Shown here: piece after piece, positions 16,136-26,061 of the stretch
Layout of the letters: every line of letters starts with the position of its first letter
Numbering within the stretch: the first letter of the stretch is position 1
From: CBDIHH01 sp965279095
GTDB taxonomy: Bacteria; Pseudomonadota; Alphaproteobacteria; Caulobacterales; Caulobacteraceae
DNA: 64,000 nt
Reading direction: 5' to 3'
Assembly (NCBI GenBank): GCA_965279095.1
Contig: CBDIHH010000007.1
Location: forward strand, 62,001 to 126,000
Notes under the pieces: generated by a model
The model's database searches: none
Seen by the model: the letters and a program-made list of their open reading frames with translations, nothing else
Told to the model about the DNA's origin: nothing
Position numbers and translations under genes: made by a program

Positions 16136-17530
16136 TCAGGACTCCACGCGCGGCAGGGCGATATCAACCTTCAGTCCGCCAAGCGGACTGGCGTCCAGCC
16201 GGACCTGGCCGCCGTAGGCGCGGGCCAGTTCGTCGACGATGGACAGGCCAAGGCCAGAGCCGGGAGCGGACTCGTCCAGCCGCGCGCCGCGCTTGAGCAC
16301 CTCGTCGCGGCCGTCGGCGGGCAGGCCCGGGCCGTTGTCCTCCACCGACAGCAGCAGCCGGGCGGGGCCCTGGGCTCCGGCGACGACGCGCACCCGCCCC
16401 CGGCTCCACTTGCAGGCGTTCTCCATGACGTTGCCGGCGATCTCCAGCAGGTCCTGGCGTTCCCCGTTGAAGAACAGGTCGTCGGGGCAATCCCAGTCGA
16501 TCACCACCCCTTCGCCGCGGAAGATGCGCTCCAGGGTGCGGCCCAGCTCGTCCAGGACCTCGGCCACGGGGGTCCGCTCGCCCGGCCCCTGCGAGCGGGC
16601 GGCGGCGCGGGCGCGGCGCAGGTGGTGGTCGACCTGATGCTTCATGGTCTCGGCCTGGCGGGTGACCACGGCGGCCAGGGGCCCCGGGGTGCGCGAGGCC
16701 TCGGTCAGCATCACCGACAGGGGCGTCTTCAGGGCGTGGGCCAGGTTGCCCACATGGGTGCGCTGGCGCTCGACGACATCCTGGTTGTGGGCGAGCAGGC
16801 CGTTCAACTCCACCGCCAGGGGCTCAAGCTCGGTGGGATACTCGCCGGCCAGGCGCTCGGCCCGGCCGTTGCGGATGTCGGCGACCTCCCGGCTCAGGGC
16901 GAACAGGGGGCGCAGGCCGACGCGGACCTGGACGATGATGGCGGCGAGCAGGCCCGCGCCCAGCAGCACCAGGGCGATGGAGGTGGTGACGGCGAACCGG
17001 CGGGCGTCGCGGTCCAGCGGCGAGCGATCCTCCGCCGCCATGATCACCACGGGTTGGGTGCGGCCGAGCAGGCGCACCGTGCGGGCGACGCCGCGCAGGG
17101 GCGCGCTGAGCGGGCCGGCCTCGTCGTAGTAGACGGTGGACCCGGTCACGAGCCGCGTCGTCCCGTCAGGCGGGCCGTCCAGCACCGTGTCCCACAGCGA
17201 CCGCGACCGCACCAGGGCGCGCAGCCGGCCGGACGGCAGCACCTCGGCGATCTGCCAGTAACGCCCGGAATACACCCGCAGCGCGCGCGCGTCTGTGAGG
17301 GCCGGGGCGACCACCTCGCCCTCCTCCACCGTGGCGCCGGCGTAGAGGCCCTGGGTAACCTCGTAGAGGTCGCGGTCGAAGCGATCGAGCGAGGCGTTGC
17401 GGAAGAAGGCGGTGAGGGCCAGGCCGGCGCCCAGGAGCACCAGCAGGCTCCAGCCCAGGGCCAGCCAGATCAGCCGGCGGACAAGGGATGGACGCCCCAG
17501 GCGCAGGGCCGCCAGGCCGCTCAGGCTCAC
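16136..17530 (-). CDS. PhoQ/EnvZ-type sensor histidine kinase
   Basis: The 464-residue kinase has TM1 (about 22-43), a periplasmic region of about 135 residues, TM2 (about 181-202), a HAMP linker, a HisKA domain with His265 in NLAHALKTPLS, and an HATPase domain with NACKW (N box), DNGPGL and GSGLGL. The N box reads MENACKWS, typical of the PhoQ-like subfamily. The start is GTG overlapping the response regulator stop by 4 bp (GTGA), so the two are co-translated and are cognate partners. The PepSY gene upstream suggests envelope, peptide or metal-stress sensing; the ligand is unknown. Confidence 0.9.
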   Translation of the reverse strand: MSLSGLAALRLGRPSLVRRLIWLALGWSLLVLLGAGLALTAFFRNASLDRFDRDLYEVTQGLYAGATVEEGEVVAPALTDARALRVYSGRYWQIAEVLPSGRLRALVRSRSLWDTVLDGPPDGTTRLVTGSTVYYDEAGPLSAPLRGVARTVRLLGRTQPVVIMAAEDRSPLDRDARRFAVTTSIALVLLGAGLLAAIIVQVRVGLRPLFALSREVADIRNGRAERLAGEYPTELEPLAVELNGLLAHNQDVVERQRTHVGNLAHALKTPLSVMLTEASRTPGPLAAVVTRQAETMKHQVDHHLRRARAAARSQGPGERTPVAEVLDELGRTLERIFRGEGVVIDWDCPDDLFFNGERQDLLEIAGNVMENACKWSRGRVRVVAGAQGPARLLLSVEDNGPGLPADGRDEVLKRGARLDESAPGSGLGLSIVDELARAYGGQVRLDASPLGGLKVDIALPRVES

Positions 17531-18207
17531 GCCTCGACCGCCTCGCCTTCGGCGGGGACAAGCCGATAGCCCAGGCCGCGAACGGTCTCGATCCGGTCAG
17601 ACCCGATCTTCTTGCGCAACCGGCCGACGAAGACCTCGATGGTGTTGCTGTCGCGGTCGAAGTCCTGGTCGTAGAGGTGTTCCACCAGTTCCGTCCGGTT
17701 GATGACCCGTCCCTGGTGCAGCATCAGGTAGTGCAGCAGCCGGTATTCCAGCGACGTGAGCCGCAGGGGCTCGCCGTTGACCGAGGCGCGGGCGGCGCGC
17801 GGATCGAGCCTGAGGCCGCCGCAGGTCAGGTTGGGCGCCGAATGGCCGGCGGCGCGGCGCACCAGGGCGCGCAGGCGGGCGAGCAGCTCCTCGGTATGGA
17901 ACGGTTTGGTGAGATAGTCGTCCGCCCCCGCGTCGAAGCCGGCGACCTTCTCGCTCCACGCCCCGCGGGCGGTGAGGATCAGCACCGGGGTGCCCACCGA
18001 CCCGCGACGCCATTTCTCGAGCACCGACACCCCGTCGATCTTGGGCAGGCCGAGGTCCAGAATGATGGCGTCATACGGCTCGCTCTCGCCGAGGTAGTGG
18101 CCTTCCTCGCCGTCGGCGGCGTGGTCCACCGCATAGCCGGCGTCATCCAGGGCCAGCTTCAGCTGGCGCGACAGGTCCGGATCGTCTTCCACGAGCAGGA
18201 TTCGCAT
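17527..18207 (-). CDS. OmpR/PhoB-family response regulator
   Basis: The 226-residue protein has a receiver domain with acidic pocket E7/D8/D9, phosphoacceptor Asp51 (ILDLGLPKIDG) and the LTKPF lysine near residue 103. A winged-helix DNA-binding domain follows (about 130-220; LTSLEYRLLHYLMLHQGRV). Phosphorylation by the overlapping downstream kinase is expected. It starts 6 bp after the PepSY-like gene, so the three genes form one operon. Its targets are not visible in the window. Confidence 0.93.
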   Translation of the reverse strand: MRILLVEDDPDLSRQLKLALDDAGYAVDHAADGEEGHYLGESEPYDAIILDLGLPKIDGVSVLEKWRRGSVGTPVLILTARGAWSEKVAGFDAGADDYLTKPFHTEELLARLRALVRRAAGHSAPNLTCGGLRLDPRAARASVNGEPLRLTSLEYRLLHYLMLHQGRVINRTELVEHLYDQDFDRDSNTIEVFVGRLRKKIGSDRIETVRGLGYRLVPAEGEAVEA

Positions 18208-18213
18208 GGTCGG

Positions 18214-18546
18214 TCAGTTTCCTTTCACGGCCAGGATGGCGCCGGAGCGGGCGTCGACGATGTATTCGATCTGCCTGCCCCGAGAGTCCCACAGGATCCG
18301 GTAGATCATGCGTCCGTCCTGCACGAAGGGGGCGCCGGCGCCGAGGAGCTGCCCGGGGGTGCGACGGTTGATCTGCTCGATGATCCGCTCGAGCGGTATG
18401 ACGCGGCGTTCCTCCACCGCGGCGCGCGCCGTGTCCTGCTGACGGCCCTCGTAGGGGTCGTCCCGCCAGGACTGCGCCAGGGCCGCCCCGGGGGCGGCGC
18501 TGGCGAGCAGTCCGGCAGCGACGATGAAGGCGACAACGCGTTTCAT
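18214..18546 (-). CDS. exported PepSY-like protein
   Basis: The 110-residue product has a signal peptide (residues 1-24, ending ALAQS) and a single PepSY-like fold (ERIIEQINRRTPGQLLGA, then YRILWDSRGRQIEYIVDARSGAIL). Small PepSY proteins in front of PhoPQ/FeuPQ-type systems often modulate the kinase in the periplasm. It leads a three-gene operon with the response regulator (6 bp apart) and kinase. The modulatory role is inferred from gene order. Confidence 0.8.
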   Translation of the reverse strand: MKRVVAFIVAAGLLASAAPGAALAQSWRDDPYEGRQQDTARAAVEERRVIPLERIIEQINRRTPGQLLGAGAPFVQDGRMIYRILWDSRGRQIEYIVDARSGAILAVKGN

Positions 18547-18611
18547 GAGGGCAGCCTATCGGCCGCGGGCTGAATAGCGGCTGAACGCCGACACTAACGC
18601 GCCATCGGCCA

Positions 18612-19514
18612 TTATGTCCTGCGCCGGGGACTGTAGGGCCGGTCGCGGCGCCAGGTCTCGGCGAACGCCTCGAGCTCCGGATCGGGCTCGTCGGGCAGCG
18701 CCAGCATCAGCCGGGCCATCAGGTCGCCGCGCCGTCCCTGCTCGTAGAGCCCGCGGCCCTTCAGGCGCAGGGTGGCGCCGGAGCTTGAGCCCTTGGGCAC
18801 CGTCAGCGTCACCGGGCCGTCGGGGGTGGGCGCCTGGACCTTGGCGCCGAGCACGGCGTCGGGGATCGACACCGGCAGGTCCATGACCAGGGCGGCGCCT
18901 TCGCGGCGATAGATGGGGTGGGGCTTGAGGGCCAGCTCGATCAGGGCGTCTCCCGCGCCCGCCCGGCCCGGGGCGCCCTGGCCCTTGAGTCGCAGGACCT
19001 GACCCTCCTCCGCCCCCTTGGGGATGGTGACGTCGATGGTGCGGCCGTCCGAGAAGGCGATACGCTTCTTGCCGCCCTTCACCGCCTCCTCGATGTCGAT
19101 GTCCAGCCGCGCGCGCACGTCCGAGCCCTTGGCCGAGAAACCGCCGAAGCCGCCGCCCCGCCCCTGGCTCCCCGGGCCGCCGCGCCCGAACATCTCGCCA
19201 AGGATGTCGTTGAGGTCGACCCCCTCGAAGTCGGCGGAAAAGCCGCCAGGCCCCGCCCCAGGCTGGCCGCGGAACCCGCGGTGGACCTCGTGCCCGTCGG
19301 CGTCGATCTGGCCCGCATCGAACTTCTTGCGTTTTTCCTCGTCGCCGACGATGTCGAAGGCGGCGGTGATGCGCTTGAACCGCTCCTCCGACGCCTTGTC
19401 GCCGGGGTGCTGATCGGGGTGGTGCGCCTTGGCCAGCTTGCGGAAGGCGCGCCGGATCTCGTCGGCGCTCGCGCTGCGCGCGACGCCGAGCTCCTGGTAG
19501 GGATCCTGAGCCAA
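18612..19514 (-). CDS. DnaJ-like co-chaperone (CbpA type, no zinc finger)
   Basis: The 300-residue protein has an N-terminal J domain (residues 4-70) with the HPD motif in KAHHPDQHPG, a Gly/Phe-rich linker (about 78-125) and a DnaJ C-terminal substrate-binding region. It lacks the CxxCxGxG zinc repeats of DnaJ, so it is CbpA/DjlA-like. It should stimulate DnaK ATPase in the cytosol. The start is TTG at 19512-19514, with AAGG 7 nt upstream; no ATG is available before the J domain. It stands alone on this strand and is divergent from the DUF805 gene. Confidence 0.88.
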   Translation of the reverse strand: MAQDPYQELGVARSASADEIRRAFRKLAKAHHPDQHPGDKASEERFKRITAAFDIVGDEEKRKKFDAGQIDADGHEVHRGFRGQPGAGPGGFSADFEGVDLNDILGEMFGRGGPGSQGRGGGFGGFSAKGSDVRARLDIDIEEAVKGGKKRIAFSDGRTIDVTIPKGAEEGQVLRLKGQGAPGRAGAGDALIELALKPHPIYRREGAALVMDLPVSIPDAVLGAKVQAPTPDGPVTLTVPKGSSSGATLRLKGRGLYEQGRRGDLMARLMLALPDEPDPELEAFAETWRRDRPYSPRRRT

Positions 19515-19584
19515 GGGCTGACCTTCTGTTGCGGGGAAACGACCGGCCCCTCAGTTAAGGTATCCAGATACGCGCGCAAGAGCG

Positions 19585-19606
19585 AATGTTGTATATTTGC
19601 AACATT
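19585..19606. promoter_or_regulatory. operator-like inverted repeat between the dnaJ-like and DUF805 genes
   Basis: AATGTTG at 19585-19591 is inverted as CAACATT at 19600-19606 around an AT-rich 8-bp spacer. This stands out in GC-rich surroundings. It lies in the divergent region and could bind a repressor. No regulator is identified. Confidence 0.4.
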
Positions 19607-19673
19607 GACCGCCGACCGTGTCCCCCTTGCCGCAGCGGTCGGGGAGAGTCATCACTAGGCGGGCGGGGGAACG

Positions 19674-20144
19674 ATGATGGACTGGAAGTCGCTTTTCCTG
19701 TCGGCCGACGGCCGGATCGGCCGCAGGGACTTCGGCATCGGCGTCGGCCTGCTAATGGTCGGCAACATGGTCATCGGCGCCATCCCGCTGATCGGGACGC
19801 TGGCGCACCTGCTGTCCATCTATGTCTGGGTCTGCCTGTCCTCCAAGCGCCTGCATGATATGAGCCTCACCGGCTGGCTGACCGCGGCCCCCTAAGTGGC
19901 ATGGGCCGTCGCCCTGACCCTCGCGGCGGTCACCGGGGGAACAGCGCTGATGGCCGCCGCCGTCTCGGACTCCAATGTGGACATGGCCGCCGCCGCCCTG
20001 GGCGCCCTGGGCCTCGCCAGCCTGTTCGTGCTGGCGGCCTTCGCCCTCAGCCTAACCTTCCTCGCCTGGCTCGCCCTGACCCCGCCGACGCCTGGGGACA
20101 ATGCCTACGGGCCGCCCCCGGGACGCCTCATCACCGCGCTCTAG
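19674..20144 (+). pseudogene. DUF805-family membrane protein gene interrupted by an in-frame stop
   Basis: The frame runs from ATG 19674 to TAG 20144 but has a TAA at 19893-19895, after residue 73. The part before it is a typical DUF805 N-terminus (MDWKSLFLSADGRIGRRDF, then SSKRLHDMSLTGWL), and the part after continues with two more TM helices in the same frame with unchanged codon use. In relatives a Tyr or other residue is common just after the GWLxxxP segment, and TAC to TAA is one base. Either a recent nonsense mutation or a base-call error explains it. DUF805 proteins are small four-TM proteins of unknown function. Confidence 0.75.
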
Positions 20145-20151
20145 CCGCCTA

Positions 20152-20616
20152 TCAGTCGTCGCTCTTGTCGCGCAGCAGGTCGTGGGCCTGGAAATCCATG
20201 GCGTCCTCCGGCTCGGCCAGCACCGCCTCGGAGATGGTCTGGCCGCGGACGCTGACCCCGGCGGCGTGCACGCTTTCCGGATCGCCCGTGACCAGCGGGT
20301 GCCAGGACGGCAGCGGCAGGCCCTCGTGCAGCCGCCGATAGGCGCAGCTGCGCGGCATCCACGGCAGGTCCTCGATGTTGTAGGGGGTCAGCTTGACGCA
20401 GTCGGGCACATGGGCCTTGCGCCCGGCGTAGTCCGAACAGCGGCACAGGTTGGCGTCGAGCAGCTTGCAGGCGACACGCGTGGGCGTGATCTCGCCGGTG
20501 TCCTCGTCCTCGAAACGGATCAGGCAGCACAGCCCGCAGCCGTCGCAGAGACTCTCCCATTCCGGGACCGTCATCTGTTCGAGTCGCTTTGATTCCCAAA
20601 AAGGTTTTTGCGCCAT
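20152..20616 (-). CDS. UPF0260/YcgN-family cysteine-cluster protein
   Basis: The 154-residue protein has the family cysteine cluster at residues 24, 27, 30 and 31 (CDGCGLCC) and further cysteines in VACKLLDANLCRCSDY and DCVKL. It resembles the zinc/iron-sulfur YkgJ and YcgN group. Length is normal for UPF0260 (about 150 residues). The biochemical role of the family is not established; a metal or Fe-S cluster is likely. It is divergent from the penicillin-binding protein gene, 46 bp away. Confidence 0.88.
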   Translation of the reverse strand: MAQKPFWESKRLEQMTVPEWESLCDGCGLCCLIRFEDEDTGEITPTRVACKLLDANLCRCSDYAGRKAHVPDCVKLTPYNIEDLPWMPRSCAYRRLHEGLPLPSWHPLVTGDPESVHAAGVSVRGQTISEAVLAEPEDAMDFQAHDLLRDKSDD

Positions 20617-20662
20617 GGCCCGGTCGTCCTAAACGGATCGGCGCCTTCGTCCAAGCCACGCC

Positions 20663-22698
20663 GTGACCGACCGCTTTCCAGACAACCCCTTGCCGCCGCC
20701 CATCGAGACGATCCGGGCGGACCTGCGCCCGGATCGCGGCGTGGGCTGGCGGGGTTGGCTCGCGGCGATCGCCGTCCTGCTGCTGGTGTCCGTCGGCCTG
20801 GCAGCCGGCGGTTGGAAGATGGTCTTCGCCGACCTGCCCAAGGTCCCGGCCAAGGACGCGCTCTGGGCCGTCAACCGGGCGCCGGGCATCACCTTCCTGG
20901 ACCGCAACGGCGCGCGCATCGCCACGCGCGGCCCGCGCCATGGCCTGCGGGTCACCGCCGCGACCCTGCCGCCCTATGTCTCCCGCGCCTTCCTGGCGGC
21001 GGAGGACCGGCGCTTCTACCGCCACGGGGCCGTGGACGTCATCGGGGTGGCCCGCTCCATCCGCGCCAATATGGACGCCGGCCAGGTCGTCCAGGGCGGC
21101 AGCACCCTGACCCAGCAGCTGGCCAAGACCATCTTCCTCAACCCCGACCAGACCTTGAAGCGAAAGCTGCAGGAGGCGGTCCTGGCGCACCGCATCGAGC
21201 GCATCCTGAGCAAGGACGAGGTGCTGGACCTCTATCTGAACCGGGTCTTCTTCGGGGCCAACGCCTACGGGCTGGAAGCCGCCGCCCAGATCTATTTCGG
21301 CAAGGGGGCGGCGAACCTCAGCCTGTCGGAGGCGGCGCTGCTGGCCGCCCTGCCCAAGGCGCCCTCCCGCCTGGCGCCGACCCGCGACATGGCGGGCGCC
21401 ATCGCCCGGTCGCGACAGGTGCTGGACCAGATGCGAAAAGAGGGCTGGATCACAGCCGAGGCCGAGCGGGCCGCCATCGCCGATCCGCCCCGCCTGGCGC
21501 CGTCGGGCCCCGGGGAGGGGGATTTCGGCTATGCCCTCGATCTCGCGGCCCTGCAGGCGCAACAGCTCACCGGGGGCCAGGCGCCGGACCTGATCGTCCA
21601 GCTGACCATCGATCCGCAGCTGCAGGTGGCGGCCGCCGGCATCGTGCGCCAGGTGATGGCGCAGGACGGCCGCCGCGCCGGCGCCGAGCAGGCCGCCCTC
21701 GTGGCCCTGGCGCCGGACGGGGCGGTGCGGGTGCTGGTGGGCGGGATCGACCATGGCTACAGCCCCTTCGACCGCGCCGCCCAGGCCCGGCGCCAACCGG
21801 GGTCGGCCTTCAAGCCCTTCGTCTACGCCGCCGCCCTGGAGGCGGGGGTGCGGCCCACGGACGTGCGCCAGGACAAGCCCGTGCGCCTGGGCCCCTGGTC
21901 GCCGCAGAACTACGGCGGCCGCTACCGAGGATCGGTCACCGTCCAGGAGGCCCTGGCCCGCTCGATCAACACTGTCGCCGTGCGGCTCACCCAGGAGGTG
22001 GGGCCCGAGCGGGTGGCGGCCCTGGCCGGCCGGTTCGGGGTCGGCGGCCTGCCGGCCGAGCCGCACCTGTCCATCGCCCTGGGGACCTATGAGGTCTCGC
22101 TCCTGGACCTCACCGGCGGCTACCAGGTGCTGCAGCGGGAGGGGCGGCGCTATCCGCCGTACCTGGTGGAGGTCATTTCCACCGCGGGGGGTCGCGAGCT
22201 CTATCGCCGCCAGCCTTCGGGGGCCCTGCAGGTCTACGATCCGAAGCGGGCCCGCGCCATGGTCGGGATGATGCAGGGGGTGGTCGACCACGGCACCGGA
22301 CAGCGGGCTTCGTTCGGGCGCCCCGCCGCCGGCAAGACCGGCACCACCCAGAACTGGCGCGACGCCTGGTTCATCGGCTTCACCCCCGACTGGGTCGCCG
22401 GCGTTTGGGTCGGCAATGACGACAACCGTCCCATGAACAAGGTCACCGGCGGCGCCCTGCCCGCGCAAATCTGGCGACTGTTCATGATCGATGCGCACAA
22501 GGACATCCCCGTCCACACCTTCGCCGCCGCCCCCGTCATCGCCCCCGCCGACCCGCCGCCGACTCCGACCGCCGAAGCGCCGAGCGCCGAAGCACCGCGC
22601 GGCGGCGAACGAAATGTGTTCTACGACGACCTCGCCAAGGCCTTCGCCGACGAAGCCGCCCCCGCTCCCGACGAGCCACAGCCGGAACCGCCCCCTCC

Positions 22699-22702
<4 letters not shown>
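20663..22702 (+). CDS. class A penicillin-binding protein (PBP1-type transglycosylase/transpeptidase)
   Basis: The 679-residue protein has a short cytosolic tail, one TM (about 28-50), a GT51 domain with catalytic Glu114 (LAAEDRRFYRHG) and the TLTQQLAKT motif, and a transpeptidase domain with Ser381-x-x-Lys384 (SAFK), the SIN triad motif and Lys558-Thr-Gly (KTGTT). It polymerises and cross-links peptidoglycan. A Pro/Ala/Glu-rich tail follows. The start is GTG at 20663. The stop overlaps the uup start as ATGA. It is smaller than PBP1a of enterobacteria and lacks the OB insertion, as in other alphaproteobacterial PbpC/PBP1-like proteins. Confidence 0.93.
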
Positions 22703-24525
<1,823 letters not shown>

Positions 24526-24540
24526 GGTCTGACGCCGGCC

Positions 24541-24580
24541 TCGCTCATCCCGGCGAATGCCGGGACCCAGATCATATGGC
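24541..24580 (+). repeat. left 40-bp inverted repeat of the GIY-YIG unit
   Basis: The head is TCGCTCATCC, then the hairpin CCGGCGAATGCCGG, then the tail GACCCAGATCATATGGC. Its inverted partner is at 24888-24927. The head faces outward, as in the other REP pairs here. Confidence 0.85.
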
Positions 24581-24587
24581 GCGGACG

Positions 24588-24881
24588 CTAGACGGTTAGC
24601 GATTCGAACCGGTCAGCCCATGTCGGGTTATCGGCCTCGATCAGCAAGACCTTCCAAGACCGCCGCCATTCCTTGAGACGCCTCTCGCGCGTGAATGCCG
24701 ACTCCCGATTAGGGTGGCCCTCGAACCAAACCAGCCGGTCGCAGCCATGTTTGGTGGTGAACCCTCGGAGGATCTTCGCCTTGTGCTCCGAGATGCGGCG
24801 GACAAGGTCGTCAGTCATGCCGACGTAGATCGCGCCGTTGTGCCTGTTCGCGACGATGTAAACGTAGAAGCCACCCCACAT
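24588..24881 (-). CDS. GIY-YIG nuclease-family protein
   Basis: The 97-residue protein is a bare GIY-YIG domain: FYVYIVANRHNGAIYVGMTD supplies the paired tyrosine motifs, LVRRI the Arg, EHK the His, and the RERRLKEWRR segment a Glu. The length matches the small UPF0213 group, which lacks a DNA-recognition domain. The start is placed at ATG 24879-24881 (MWGGFYVYI) because the domain begins there; the longer frame runs through the flanking repeat and is unlikely coding. Catalytic activity on DNA is expected from the family but not shown for this group. The gene fits exactly between inverted repeats. Confidence 0.85.
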   Translation of the reverse strand: MWGGFYVYIVANRHNGAIYVGMTDDLVRRISEHKAKILRGFTTKHGCDRLVWFEGHPNRESAFTRERRLKEWRRSWKVLLIEADNPTWADRFESLTV

Positions 24882-24887
24882 GCCGCC

Positions 24888-24927
24888 GCCATATGATCTG
24901 GGTCCCGGCATTCGCCAGGATGATCGA
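24888..24927 (-). repeat. right 40-bp inverted repeat of the GIY-YIG unit
   Basis: Reverse complement of 24541-24580 with two mismatches (positions 4 and 11 of the unit). It lies upstream of the nuclease start and may carry its promoter. Confidence 0.85.
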
Positions 24928-24941
24928 GAACATAACACGAA

Positions 24942-24953
24942 CCTCACGTGAGG
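24942..24953. promoter_or_regulatory. 12-bp perfect palindrome upstream of the NMT1-type importer operon
   Basis: CCTCACGTGAGG is a perfect palindrome 78 bp before the substrate-binding protein start. It may be an operator for the ABC operon. I looked for THI-box and RFN elements in 24930-25031 and saw neither. Confidence 0.35.
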
Positions 24954-25031
24954 CTGAATGCCCTCGCCCCACCTGGGCCGTTGATCTTCACCCTCGGTCG
25001 GCCGTAACCTCCGGCCACTTTCGGAGGGGCC

Positions 25032-26033
25032 ATGAGACATCTGCGAATCCTGATCGCCGCGGCGGCCCTATGCTTGGCGGCCTGCTCGCCGGCCAAGAAG
25101 GAAGCCGAGCCCAAGCCCGGCGCCGTCAAGGTGCGCTTCGCCACCGACTGGCGGGCCCAGGCCGAGCAGGGCGGCTTCTACCAGGCCCTGGCGACCGGCG
25201 AATACGCCAAGCGCGGCCTGGACGTGACCATCATCCAGGGCGGCCCTGGGGTGAACGTGCCGCAATTGCTGGCGTCGGGCGCCGTCGAGATGGGCATGGG
25301 GTCGAACAGCTTCATCGCCCTGAACCTGGCCGCCGAGAAGGCCCCGGTGAAGGCGGTGGCCGCCTTCATGCAGAAGGATCCGCAGGTGCTGATCGCCCAC
25401 CCGGGCCAGGGCATCAAGTCTCTGAAGGACATGAAGGGCCGGCCGATCCTGCTGTCGGACGCCTCGATCACCGCCTTCTGGGTGTGGCTGAAGGCCAAAT
25501 ACGGCTTCACCGACGACCAGGTGCGCAAATACAACTTCAACCCGGCGCCCTTCCTGGCGGACAAGCGGGTGATCCAGCAGGGCTATGTCACCTCCGAGCC
25601 CTACACCATCGAGAAGCAGGGCGGCATCAAGCCGGCGGTCTTCCTGCTCGCCGACGAGGGCTACCCCAGCTACGCCACCATGGTGCTGGCGCCCAACCGG
25701 CTGATCACCGGCGACCCCAAGACGGTGAAGGCCTTCGTGGAGGGCTCCGCCGCGGGCTGGCGCTCGTATCTGCACGGCGACCCCAAGCCGGGCGACGCCC
25801 TGATCCTCAAGGACAATCCCGAGATCAGCCAGGACATCCTCAACCAGGCCCGAGAGAAGATGCGCAACTACGGCATCGTCGACGGCGGCGACGCCAAGAC
25901 GGGGGGCCTGGGAGTGATGACCAACAAGCGCTGGGAAGACTTCTTCGCCGTGGCGTCCGCCCAGGGCGTCTATCCCAAGGACATGGACTATAGGCAGGCC
26001 TATACCCTGCAGTTCGTGGCGCCGGGCCAGTAG
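25032..26033 (+). CDS. ABC importer substrate-binding lipoprotein (NMT1/SsuA/TauA type)
   Basis: The 333-residue protein has a lipoprotein signal ending LAAC, with Cys18 as the lipidated residue. The mature part has the NMT1/THI5-like fold (WRAQAEQGGFYQALATGEY, KRGLDVTIIQGG, LKDMKGRPI). An SD element GGAGG lies at 25023-25027. It delivers a small organic solute to the permease encoded downstream. The family covers taurine, sulfonates, nitrate, hydroxymethylpyrimidine and riboflavin, and no residue here decides among them. The ATPase follows after 28 bp, and the operon order is SBP-ATPase-permease. Confidence 0.88.
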   Translation: MRHLRILIAAAALCLAACSPAKKEAEPKPGAVKVRFATDWRAQAEQGGFYQALATGEYAKRGLDVTIIQGGPGVNVPQLLASGAVEMGMGSNSFIALNLAAEKAPVKAVAAFMQKDPQVLIAHPGQGIKSLKDMKGRPILLSDASITAFWVWLKAKYGFTDDQVRKYNFNPAPFLADKRVIQQGYVTSEPYTIEKQGGIKPAVFLLADEGYPSYATMVLAPNRLITGDPKTVKAFVEGSAAGWRSYLHGDPKPGDALILKDNPEISQDILNQAREKMRNYGIVDGGDAKTGGLGVMTNKRWEDFFAVASAQGVYPKDMDYRQAYTLQFVAPGQ

Positions 26034-26061
26034 GCCGAGGCATAATCGTTAGGACGGATCC

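Larger units (their letters stand above)
24541..24927. mobile_element. candidate mobile unit: GIY-YIG gene between 40-bp inverted REP-like repeats
   Basis: A 40-bp sequence at 24541-24580 recurs inverted at 24888-24927 with 38 of 40 positions identical. Each copy contains the near-palindrome CCGGCGAATGCCGGG and the tail ACCCAGATCATATGGC. The GIY-YIG gene occupies the space between, with 7 bp separating the left repeat from the stop codon and 6 bp separating the start codon from the right repeat. I see no target-site duplication. The same repeat logic without a gene recurs elsewhere in the window. This looks like a REP-associated endonuclease unit, but mobility is inferred only. Confidence 0.55.

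Noticed and set aside
14822..17569. A 915-codon open frame on the plus strand across the 447-aa protein and the sensor kinase
   Set aside because: Antisense shadow of coding genes with Gly/Arg/His-rich low-complexity product.
20141..22516. A 791-codon minus-strand frame over the penicillin-binding protein
   Set aside because: Antisense shadow; the plus-strand protein has full catalytic motifs and normal length.
24930..25031. Thiamine or FMN riboswitch upstream of the NMT1-type importer
   Set aside because: I found no THI-box (CTGAGA...) or RFN-box sequence. Only a 12-bp palindrome is visible.
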